NCBI GenBank assembly: GCA_023387715.1
Contig: JAEWHQ010000327.1
Coordinates: forward strand, 1 to 7,544
Reading direction: 5' to 3'
Length of the DNA stretch: 7,544 nt
Source of the DNA: Pseudomonadota bacterium
GTDB lineage: Bacteria; Pseudomonadota; Alphaproteobacteria; Rhizobiales; Rhizobiaceae
Below the pieces are notes generated by a model. It made no database searches. It worked only from the letters and a program-made list of their open reading frames with translations, and had not been told where the DNA came from. Numbering within the stretch: position 1 is the stretch's first letter; every line of letters starts with the position of its first letter. A program made the translations under genes and the position numbers. Positions 1 through 6,557 of the stretch are shown one piece after another.

Positions 1-1451
1 GTAAAAAGCACTGCAACCACCCAGGAAACAATCAGGGAAACGCCAATGACGACAAAAAGCGTAAAGGTATATTCGCCAGCCTGACTTGAGTTCAAACCAA
101 TGGGAATAAAACCTGCAATGGTTACCAATGTACCGGTCAGCATCGGGAAAGCCGTATGCGAGTAAACATAGGTAGCTGCTTTTGCCAGCGGGTCGCCTTG
201 CTCTAGTCTCGCGACCATCATTTCAACTGCAATCATTGCATCATCAACCAGCAAACCCAGAGCAATGATGAGTGCGCCCAATGAGACACGCTGCAAAGAA
301 ATATCCATATAAGCCATCACCAGAAATGTAATGGCTAAAACAAGTGGAATAGATAATGACACGACCAGTCCGGCACGTACACCAAGACTGATAAAACTTA
401 CTGCTAGCACAATTATAACGGCTTCAAACAAAGCACGGGTAAAACCGGAGACTGCTTTATCAACCACTGCCGGCTGATCCGCAATTTTGCTCACATTGAT
501 CCCTATCGGCAAATCCTGCAAGATTGTACCCATGAGATTTTCAAGTTTCACACCAAACTCCAGCAAATTTCCGTTCGGCTTCATACCTATCGCCAAACCA
601 ATAGCATTTTGTCCGTTGGAGCGGAATAAAGAATGGGGCGGATCCATATATCCACGCGTAATTGTAGCCACATCCGACAATCGGAAAAACTGATTATTAA
701 CGCGCAAATTCACTTCGCGCAGATCATCCTCCGAAGCGAAATGGCCGCTAACGCGCACGCTGATACGCTCAGCACCAGCCTCAATAACACCTGAAGGCGT
801 AATTGCATTTTGCTCTTGCAGGCTTTTAATAATAGCTTCAGTATCGAGCCCCAGAGCCGCCACCTGTCTTGTAGAAAATTCGAGATAAATAACCTCGTCT
901 TGTGCGCCAATTAGCTCAACTTTACCAACTTCCGGTATAGTTAAAATTTGCGTACGAATCTCTTCGACATAATCGCGTAATTGCCGCATCGACAAACCGT
1001 CTGTGGTAAAGGCGTAAATATTACCAAATACATCGCCGAAGCGATCATTATAATAAGGGCCATAAACACCTTCAGGAAAACTAGAGCGGATATCCTCCAG
1101 CATATTGCGTACCTGCAACCACCGCAGCTCCACATCCCGCGCAGCAACTGTCGCTTCCAGATTGATAAAAACGACCGATTGTCCGGCAGTTGTCACACTT
1201 TTCGTGTAATCAAGCCCTGGCAATTCCTCCAGCTTTTTCTCAATTCTATCGGTTAACTGATTAAGTGTCTCTTCTACCGAAGCCCCTGGCCAACTCGCCT
1301 GTACGACCATCGTTTTAATGGTAAAATGCGGGTCTTCCTCACGCCCGAGCTGCATATAAGACATAAATCCGGCAAGCAGAAATATCCCCATAAAATACCA
1401 GACCAGTGAACGATGGCTCAAAGCCCAGTCAGAGAGATTAAAGTTTTTCAC
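1..1451 (-). CDS. RND-family efflux pump, inner-membrane permease (N-terminal 483 residues, cut by window edge)
   Basis: This is a proton-driven inner-membrane transporter of the AcrB/HAE-1 type, the motor of a tripartite drug or detergent efflux complex. What is seen: an N-terminal transmembrane segment (about residues 11-30) is followed by the typical LGREEDP and WPGAS stretch (35-57) and a long periplasmic porter region. Further membrane segments lie at about 338-357, 360-381, 388-411 and 433-452. The segment IALGLLVDDAMIAVE carries the adjacent aspartates D403 and D404, matching AcrB D407/D408 of the proton relay. The start is GTG at 1451, chosen because AAAGGAG lies 7 bases upstream and because it overlaps the preceding adaptor's stop as GTGA. 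The frame stays open to base 1. Such pumps are usually about 1,000-1,050 residues, so roughly the C-terminal half lies outside. The substrate cannot be read from sequence; the operon partner suggests anionic surfactants or their products. Confidence 0.95.
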   Translation of the reverse strand, partial: MKNFNLSDWALSHRSLVWYFMGIFLLAGFMSYMQLGREEDPHFTIKTMVVQASWPGASVEETLNQLTDRIEKKLEELPGLDYTKSVTTAGQSVVFINLEATVAARDVELRWLQVRNMLEDIRSSFPEGVYGPYYNDRFGDVFGNIYAFTTDGLSMRQLRDYVEEIRTQILTIPEVGKVELIGAQDEVIYLEFSTRQVAALGLDTEAIIKSLQEQNAITPSGVIEAGAERISVRVSGHFASEDDLREVNLRVNNQFFRLSDVATITRGYMDPPHSLFRSNGQNAIGLAIGMKPNGNLLEFGVKLENLMGTILQDLPIGINVSKIADQPAVVDKAVSGFTRALFEAVIIVLAVSFISLGVRAGLVVSLSIPLVLAITFLVMAYMDISLQRVSLGALIIALGLLVDDAMIAVEMMVARLEQGDPLAKAATYVYSHTAFPMLTGTLVTIAGFIPIGLNSSQAGEYTFTLFVVIGVSLIVSWVVAVLF

Positions 1452-2527
1452 TTATCCGCTCCTTTAGCGCTCAAACGAACCTTTTGCCCTTCATTCAATT
1501 GATGAATACCGGCTGTAACCACCATGCTGCCCGCTTTCAGATTATTGACCAGCACACCTGTTTTGTTTTTTTCAACGATAGAGATTTGCTGCAATAAAAC
1601 AGTTTCATTTTGTGGATCGATCACCCAGACAAAGTCTCGTTCTCCGCGCTCTAATAGTGCACTGTCCGGCACGATAATGGCCACATCACGTACCGATTGC
1701 GGAATAACCTTCACTGTTGCACCTAAGCGAAAGTCAGATGCGGTTGCTTCCAGTGTCAGCCGCAAGCGTCGTGAGCGTGTATGGGCATCTGCTTGCGGCG
1801 CCACTTCACGCACCAATGCCACCCCCTGTACTTGCGGATCAGCCTGTAAAACCACATCAAATTTTGTATTGAGTTGCAGCAAATCATTCATATGATCAGG
1901 CACATCCACAACAACATCACGAATATCAGATCGAGCCACATTGAGGATGGGCTGGCCGGCTGAAACCACCTGTCCTACCTCGGCATAAACCGTAGATACC
2001 ACACCGTCAAAATCAGACTTTAGTTGCGCAAACTCACGCTGATCCTGCGCCTTACGATAGTCAGCTTGTGCTTTTTGCAGTGATGCGGCTGCGCTGGCAC
2101 GTGCCTGAAGCACACTGTCATAATTAGCCTGCGAAATATTCTGACTTTTAAGAAGTTGAGCGTTTCGTTCTTCATTCGCTGCTGCGCTGGCATATTGTGC
2201 TTGAGAGCTGGCAAGATTTGCACGTGCCGACTGAATATTTAAATCAAGCGCTGCCGGGTCGATCGTAGCCACCACTTCGCCACGCTTTATTAAGTCTCCG
2301 ACATTAACCGTTTTCGATGTCAGATTACCAAGTACGCGAAAAGCCAAATCTGCACTATATCGCGGCTCGACAGATCCGGCAAAACCCTGCTCGGTTAATG
2401 CCTGAGGCTCTAAAATAGTATAAAGCACCGGACGGGGGCGAACTTCCACAATCTCTTCAGCTTCATTATCACACGCAGCTAATAGCAAAAGAAGCGCGCC
2501 GAGCATCAGATAAGTTATTTTCATCAT
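1448..2527 (-). CDS. RND efflux periplasmic adaptor (membrane fusion protein), lipoprotein
   Basis: A 359-residue adaptor (HlyD/AcrA-type) that would link the inner-membrane pump to an outer-membrane channel. What is seen: a hydrophobic signal ending in the lipobox LAAC with Cys19 as the lipidation site. It is followed by Asp20, which in enterobacteria marks lipoproteins for retention in the inner membrane, the usual place for such adaptors. Next come the first half of the lipoyl/barrel-sandwich domain (about 58-91), an Ala/Gln-rich helical hairpin (92-168), the second lipoyl half (171-198, with the GVVSTVYAEVGQVVSAGQP pattern), a beta-barrel (about 205-290) and a membrane-proximal domain to the end. 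ATG at 2527 overlaps the stop of the preceding adaptor as ATGA; a second ATG follows directly at 2524. The Shine-Dalgarno sequence is weak, so coupling to upstream translation is likely. It differs clearly from its neighbour adaptor, so this is not a recent duplication. Confidence 0.93.
   Translation of the reverse strand: MMKITYLMLGALLLLLAACDNEAEEIVEVRPRPVLYTILEPQALTEQGFAGSVEPRYSADLAFRVLGNLTSKTVNVGDLIKRGEVVATIDPAALDLNIQSARANLASSQAQYASAAANEERNAQLLKSQNISQANYDSVLQARASAAASLQKAQADYRKAQDQREFAQLKSDFDGVVSTVYAEVGQVVSAGQPILNVARSDIRDVVVDVPDHMNDLLQLNTKFDVVLQADPQVQGVALVREVAPQADAHTRSRRLRLTLEATASDFRLGATVKVIPQSVRDVAIIVPDSALLERGERDFVWVIDPQNETVLLQQISIVEKNKTGVLVNNLKAGSMVVTAGIHQLNEGQKVRLSAKGADK
1459..1465 (-). 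promoter_or_regulatory. Shine-Dalgarno sequence for the RND pump GTG start
   Basis: AAAGGAG lies inside the 3' end of the upstream adaptor gene, 7 bases before the GTG at 1451. It supports the GTG start and, with the 4-base GTGA overlap, translational coupling of adaptor and pump. Confidence 0.75.
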
Positions 2528-3621
2528 TTATCTGTCTCGCTTTTTTGACCAGTCGCGATCTCCACTCTTTGACCGGCACGTAACATTTGACCGCCTTTAG
2601 AAACAACGCGCTCGCCTTCATCCACACCATCAGTGATGATCAGCTGTTCACGGTCGAAAGAAAGCACTTCAACCGGCACCAATGACACCAGATTGTCATT
2701 CATATTCACCCGCCAGACAGCAGGTTTTCCGTGATCAGATGTCAGAGAACTCCAGCTTAAAATTGCCGCCTTTTGCTTTGGCAAATGCAAAGTGCCACTC
2801 AAAACAGCTCCAAGCGGCATAAAAGGTGTTTCCCCAGTCAAAGCAACTTTGACCTTAACGGTTCCTGTGTAGGCATCCACCACAGGCGAGATTTCTCGTA
2901 CCTTCCCCTGCGCTTTAACTGATTTATCCGAGAGTAAAGAAACCGTCATTTCAGCGTGGGTTGCGATATGTTTAACCAGCATTTCCTGTACATCAAAAAC
3001 CGCATCGCGCGATCCGTCCTGTGCTAATAAAAAGCCTGCTTGTGCCGCTTGGACAACCTGCCCAACCTCCACATGCCGTGCAGTAATCACGCCATCTACA
3101 GGTGCCCGAAGCTCTGTATCTTCCAGCTCATTTTCTGCATTCTCACGCTGGCTTTTAGCACTGGTCAATTTACTTTGTGCGGTAATCCATGCTTGCTCGG
3201 CCTGCTCAAACTGGCTTCGGGTGGTAAAGCCTTGTGACAGCAATTGCTGCTGACGTTTATAGTGGGCGCTTGTCTGCGTCAGTTCAGCCCTTGCGGCATC
3301 TTCAGCAGCCTTTGCCGCGGTTAAATTCGTTCTTTGTTCGGCATCATCAAGCCTCGCCAACAAATCACCTGCACGCACGGGATCACCTACATCTGCCAGA
3401 CGTTCAGTAATTTGCCCGCCAATACGAAATGATAAATCAGCCTGCACCTGGGCAAGTAATGTACCGGTTAAGGTCAAAAGGGGTGCATATTCTGTATATT
3501 GCACCTCCTCAGCGGCGACCAATAAATCCTGTGACATCTCTGCCTGCGCGACCGCCACATGAAAAAGAATGGCCGTGGTCACAGCTGGATAAACAGAAAC
3601 ATACCTGAAAAACTTCTTCAT
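2524..3621 (-). CDS. RND efflux periplasmic adaptor (membrane fusion protein), Sec-exported
   Basis: The second HlyD/AcrA-type adaptor of the operon, 365 residues from ATG 3621. What is seen: a signal peptide of about 27 residues with a lysine-rich start (MKKFFR), a hydrophobic core and a probable cut after AQA. Then come the first half of the lipoyl domain (about 60-92, with SFRIGGQI), a helical hairpin rich in Ala/Gln/Glu (93-168), the second lipoyl half (171-200, LRAPVDGVITARHVEVGQVV), a beta-barrel (about 205-285) and a membrane-proximal domain. An in-frame GTG at 3654 would add 11 residues. I prefer ATG 3621 because it gives a normal signal peptide; neither start has a strong Shine-Dalgarno sequence. 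It follows the alkylsulfatase stop by 45 bases and overlaps the next adaptor by 4. Two different adaptors with one pump recall TriABC of Pseudomonas aeruginosa, where both adaptors are needed. Confidence 0.92.
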   Translation of the reverse strand: MKKFFRYVSVYPAVTTAILFHVAVAQAEMSQDLLVAAEEVQYTEYAPLLTLTGTLLAQVQADLSFRIGGQITERLADVGDPVRAGDLLARLDDAEQRTNLTAAKAAEDAARAELTQTSAHYKRQQQLLSQGFTTRSQFEQAEQAWITAQSKLTSAKSQRENAENELEDTELRAPVDGVITARHVEVGQVVQAAQAGFLLAQDGSRDAVFDVQEMLVKHIATHAEMTVSLLSDKSVKAQGKVREISPVVDAYTGTVKVKVALTGETPFMPLGAVLSGTLHLPKQKAAILSWSSLTSDHGKPAVWRVNMNDNLVSLVPVEVLSFDREQLIITDGVDEGERVVSKGGQMLRAGQRVEIATGQKSETDK

Positions 3622-3666
3622 CAAATGATTGCTCTTTATAATTAAAGGCCGCACATTTTCCCGGCT

Positions 3667-5676
3667 TTACTTTTCAGACTGCACCGGGGTGACGATTTCA
3701 AACCAAAGATCAAAGGTTTCAAAAAGGTCAAAAAACTGTTTCAGGACAGCGTGATCGCCTTCGATCTTAACGCTGTCCGGCACGGTTTTAGCTGGCTGTA
3801 ATAACAAGTCCAAAAGGTCTGCTTTTGTTAATTTCACGTCAATTTGGGCCTCTTTTGAAGCGGCCGGAGTGGCATTTAGAACAGAATGCACCAGCTCAAG
3901 ATAATAAGTTTCATCCAAATCGGTTAAATGAAAATTGAGCCCTAATTTTTGACCTTTTGCTTTATCTGTATTGATCCGCACCGCCAGGTAATCAAACAAC
4001 ATTTCCGGTGTCATCGCCTTGATGGTATCTGCACTGCCGCTGCCAACGGCTTTTATCTGCGGCAAACCATTGAGTAGTTCTTGGGCTCCTTGCAGATAGA
4101 TCGATCGCCAAGGACCCGATTCCGCCTGATAAGCCATCTGACGATAACTCTCGGCTAAAAGTCTACGCGCATCTTTGTTTTTCGGATTAGCAAAAACCAA
4201 ATGCTTGAGTGCCATCGCTGCCCAGCGATATTCGCCATTATTGACATCTACGCGAAGACGCTCGAGTGCTTTTTCTTCGCCCCCCATATATTCGACATAT
4301 TTTTTCGAGGCCTCAACAGGCGGCAAAATATTTAAGCTCGACGGATTACCATCATACCATCCCATATATCGCTGATAAACCGCACGCGCATTATGGCGCA
4401 AAGTGCCATAATAACCGCGACCACCCCAATAAGTTTCAAGCTCTGGCGGCAGCGCAATTTTTTCAGCAATCTCTTCTCCTACATATCCTTTATTCATAAG
4501 ATTGACGGAGCGATCATGGATAAAGCGATAAAGATCACGTTGTTTTTTCAAATCTTCGACAATATCGGCATTTCCCCATTGAGGCCAATGATGGCTTTGA
4601 AACCGCACATCCGTTTTATCGCCATAAAGCTGAACTGTCTCATTGAGATATTTCGACCAAATCAATGGATCACGAACCAATGCTCCGCGTAAAGTCAGGA
4701 TATTATGCATTGTACGTGTGGTATTTTCAGCCATCCATAAAGCGCGATATTGAGGCAGATAAATATTCATTTCAGCTGGTGCCTCAGCACCTGGTGTCAT
4801 CTGAAAAACCATCTCCACACCATCAATGATATGCGTCTCTCCGGTTTTGGAAATTTCTATTGTCGGCGCAATCAGACTAGGGGGGCCGAAGGCATTGGTC
4901 ATACCCAAACCAGCTCCAACACTGCCTTGTGCATTGCGTGGTAACAATGCGCCATACATGTAAGTTGAGCGCCGTGTCATTGCATTACCTGCAATCACAC
5001 CTTCCGCAACGGCATGTTCCATGAAACCTTGCGGAGCAATAATCTCAACCGCAGATGATGCCACATCAGCCTCGCTAACTAAGCCCTTCACTCCGCCATA
5101 ATGATCCACATGCGAATGGCTGTACATGATAGCAGTCACGGGAGACTTGCCAAACTTTTCAGTTAGCAGATCATACGCAGCTTTCGCTGTTTGCGGTGTA
5201 CTACCCGTGTCAAAAACCACCCAGCCCTTATTGCCCCGAATAAATGTTATATTGGCCAGATCATATCCACGAACCTGATAAATACCATCTGTGACTTCAA
5301 ACAAGCCATAATGCAGATTTAACTGCGCATTACGCCATAAGCTCGGATTAACCGTATCAGGCGCTAATTTTTCCTGATCGATAAAACTGCGATATACTTC
5401 CAAATCCCAGACAATGCGGTCATTTGTATCTTTAATCGTTAGCGTCTGCGGCTTTAATAATAACCCGCGAGCCGCATCATCAAAATCCCGCCGGTCATCA
5501 AAACGTAATGTCTGTAAAACCTGCTGATTGATCGTTTTCGTCGTATCGGAAGCAGTGTCAGCCAATGCATATTCAGGCTGCACTACAAAAACCAAACAGC
5601 CTAAAAAAAGAAACTTGTGCAAGCTTTTAAAAAAAACTTCCGATTTCGAAAACGCTGTTTCATCAGACAACAACAA
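3667..5676 (-). CDS. Exported alkylsulfatase, metallo-beta-lactamase fold (SdsA/YjcS type)
   Basis: A 669-residue type III (metal-dependent) sulfatase family protein. Characterised members hydrolyse primary alkyl sulfates such as dodecyl sulfate to fatty alcohol and sulfate. What is seen: an extended n-region and hydrophobic stretch (22-32) with a probable cut after ALA (37-39), then the catalytic domain with HSHVDH at 187-192. From memory, the SdsA1 metal ligands are H169, H171, D173, H174, E280, E299 and H344. Every one is present here at a constant offset of 18: H187, H189, D191, H192, E298, E317 and H362. Other family blocks are the ENTTRTMHNILTLRGALVRDP region (317-337) and SHHWPQWG (361-368). 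A dimerisation domain (about 395-530) and a C-terminal SCP2-like domain (about 545-669) follow, so the protein is full length. The start is TTG at 5676; no upstream or nearby in-frame ATG exists. It leads the operon with the efflux genes, which points to detoxification as well as, or instead of, catabolism. The exact substrate is unproven. Confidence 0.95.
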   Translation of the reverse strand: MLLSDETAFSKSEVFFKSLHKFLFLGCLVFVVQPEYALADTASDTTKTINQQVLQTLRFDDRRDFDDAARGLLLKPQTLTIKDTNDRIVWDLEVYRSFIDQEKLAPDTVNPSLWRNAQLNLHYGLFEVTDGIYQVRGYDLANITFIRGNKGWVVFDTGSTPQTAKAAYDLLTEKFGKSPVTAIMYSHSHVDHYGGVKGLVSEADVASSAVEIIAPQGFMEHAVAEGVIAGNAMTRRSTYMYGALLPRNAQGSVGAGLGMTNAFGPPSLIAPTIEISKTGETHIIDGVEMVFQMTPGAEAPAEMNIYLPQYRALWMAENTTRTMHNILTLRGALVRDPLIWSKYLNETVQLYGDKTDVRFQSHHWPQWGNADIVEDLKKQRDLYRFIHDRSVNLMNKGYVGEEIAEKIALPPELETYWGGRGYYGTLRHNARAVYQRYMGWYDGNPSSLNILPPVEASKKYVEYMGGEEKALERLRVDVNNGEYRWAAMALKHLVFANPKNKDARRLLAESYRQMAYQAESGPWRSIYLQGAQELLNGLPQIKAVGSGSADTIKAMTPEMLFDYLAVRINTDKAKGQKLGLNFHLTDLDETYYLELVHSVLNATPAASKEAQIDVKLTKADLLDLLLQPAKTVPDSVKIEGDHAVLKQFFDLFETFDLWFEIVTPVQSEK

Positions 5677-5681
5677 TATAG

Positions 5682-5690
5682 TCCTCCCCC
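5682..5690 (-). promoter_or_regulatory. Strong Shine-Dalgarno sequence that fixes the alkylsulfatase TTG start
   Basis: GGGGGAGGA ends 5 bases before the TTG at 5676. Three TTG codons occur in a row (5676, 5673, 5670). The first two have good spacing to this sequence (5 and 8 bases), and there is no in-frame ATG ahead of the signal peptide. This supports a rare TTG start compensated by a strong ribosome-binding site. Confidence 0.75.
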
Positions 5691-5718
5691 AAATACTGTT
5701 TACTCGGCAAAGTAATCA

Positions 5719-5772
5719 GTCCGATCACTAGACATAAATCACCAATGACATAGACTTTGTTCCAGATCGGAC
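5719..5772. repeat. 8-base inverted repeat in the divergent promoter region
   Basis: GTCCGATC at 5719-5726 and its exact reverse complement GATCGGAC at 5765-5772 are separated by 38 bases. The right arm lies within the candidate operator; the left arm may be part of a second, weaker copy. The loop is long, so a DNA-level protein-binding role is more likely than an RNA hairpin. An 8-base match over this distance could also be chance. Confidence 0.4.
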
Positions 5773-5773
5773 A
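5758..5773 (-). promoter_or_regulatory. Candidate operator of the Crp/Fnr regulator, before the alkylsulfatase operon
   Basis: Read towards the alkylsulfatase, the 16 bases are TGTCC-GATCTG-GAACA, preceded by AT. This is a 5-6-5 imperfect palindrome, the geometry of CRP sites (TGTGA-N6-TCACA) but with a different half-site. The same arrangement recurs before the DUF1254 gene. It lies 81 bases before the alkylsulfatase start and only 14 bases before the regulator's own ATG, so autoregulation is plausible. The site is seen in the sequence; binding is inferred. Confidence 0.5.
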
Positions 5774-5787
5774 ATTGGGGGAAAACG

Positions 5788-6468
5788 ATGAAATACTGTA
5801 AAATTCAAGCGCGCCAGATTTTAACATCTTCAGGTTGGTTGTCATTGCAGCCAAAAAAATTTCAGAATGAGATCATTGAGCGCGGAATAGTAAAACATTA
5901 TACGCCGGGCGAGTATGTCTATCGCTTAGGTGATGATATCGGCGGCATTTACGGAATGATTTCCGGTGCTGTAGGTATTACCACAGCTCCAATGGTGGCC
6001 TCACCCAAACTTGTCCATATGGGACGTCCAGGAGGCTGGACAGGCGAAGGATGTTATCTTACTCGCCAGCCGCGTCAGATTGAGCTGCGTTGTATTTTAG
6101 AGACATGGTTATTTCATGTACCATTGCATGTTCTGGATCAGATGACTGCAAAAGAACCTAATGTCATCCGTTACATCAGCCATATTTTATTGCTTAACTC
6201 TGCCATGCTTGTACAGGTTGTCCATGATTTGCAAAAGCCGGAAGCAGATAAAAGAATTGCATCCGTTTTGCACCGCTCGACTCACCAAGGCAGCGCGCCG
6301 GTACCGCTAACTCAAGCTGAAATCGGCGCGATGGCCAACGCCTCGCGTAAACAAGTCAATGCCACTTTACAAAAATTTGCAGCACTGGGATGGGTGAACA
6401 ATAGCTATCGCAACGTAGTGGTTGTTGCGCCGAAAGAACTTGAACACTTCGGACGACAACCAATTTAA
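5788..6468 (+). CDS. Crp/Fnr-family transcriptional regulator
   Basis: A 226-residue DNA-binding regulator with the usual two-domain layout. What is seen: an N-terminal cyclic-nucleotide-binding-like beta-roll (about 28-115, with YTPGEYVYRLGDDIGGIYGMISG at 38-60), a long dimerisation helix (about 120-150) and a C-terminal winged helix-turn-helix (about 150-215). The turn and recognition helix are LTQAEIGAMANASRKQVNA (174-192). R187 matches CRP Arg180, but the positions of Glu181 and Arg185 are K188 and A192. In the phosphate cassette GE (86-87) is kept, the loop is one residue shorter, and the CRP Ser83 position is Gln97, so cAMP binding is doubtful. There is no cluster of cysteines as in FNR. 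ATG at 5788 has GGGGGA 5 bases upstream. The gene is divergent from the alkylsulfatase operon and codirectional with the DUF1254 gene, which makes it their likely regulator. In P. aeruginosa the sdsA1 regulator SdsB1 is of LysR type, so this pairing is different. Confidence 0.93.
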   Translation: MKYCKIQARQILTSSGWLSLQPKKFQNEIIERGIVKHYTPGEYVYRLGDDIGGIYGMISGAVGITTAPMVASPKLVHMGRPGGWTGEGCYLTRQPRQIELRCILETWLFHVPLHVLDQMTAKEPNVIRYISHILLLNSAMLVQVVHDLQKPEADKRIASVLHRSTHQGSAPVPLTQAEIGAMANASRKQVNATLQKFAALGWVNNSYRNVVVVAPKELEHFGRQPI

Positions 6469-6477
6469 AAGACGGAT

Positions 6478-6493
6478 TGTCCTAAAACGGACT
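6478..6493 (+). promoter_or_regulatory. Candidate operator of the Crp/Fnr regulator, before the DUF1254 gene
   Basis: TGTCC-TAAAAC-GGACT, preceded by AT, starts 9 bases after the regulator stop and ends 64 bases before the DUF1254 start. It shares ATTGTCC, the 6-base spacer and the G-purine-AC second half with the site before the alkylsulfatase, in the same orientation relative to the target gene. The distance to the start codon is also similar (64 against 81 bases). A weak promoter (TTGTCC, N19, CATAAA) would overlap it, which would suit a repressor. A role as activator is equally open. Confidence 0.5.
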
Positions 6494-6557
6494 ATTTAAA
6501 TCATAAACTGTCTTAATCTCTCCAGCATTTCAGTTATTAAATACGGGAGTGCGCAGG

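Noticed and set aside
981..1256. Plus-strand open frame of 91 codons opposite the RND pump gene
   Set aside because: It is antisense to the conserved porter region of the pump and shows no independent coding signals.
4393..4692. Open frame of 99 codons on the plus strand within the alkylsulfatase gene
   Set aside because: It lies wholly antisense to a strongly conserved enzyme, has no convincing ribosome-binding site, and its translation resembles no family I know.
5731..5752. Direct repeat GACATA (5731-5736 and 5747-5752); read leftward as TATGTC, either copy could be a -10 element for the alkylsulfatase
   Set aside because: TATGTC matches the -10 consensus at only three of six positions. 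The -35 match TTGTCC with 16 bases of spacing is modest, so I do not list a promoter.
5663..5854. Minus-strand open frame spanning the divergent region and the 5' ends of both genes
   Set aside because: It overlaps the start of the regulator on the other strand and the alkylsulfatase start in another frame; its translation has no recognisable features.
6012..6026. TGTCC-ATATG-GGACG, a palindrome like the candidate operators, inside the regulator gene
   Set aside because: The spacer is 5 instead of 6 bases and it lies within conserved coding sequence for the beta-roll, so chance and codon constraint explain it.
6469..6520. Possible terminator after the regulator (AAGAC at 6469-6473 and GTCTT at 6510-6514; ATTTAAAT at 6494-6501)
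   Set aside because: The arms are short and AT-rich, the loop is long and no run of T follows, so no intrinsic terminator can be supported.
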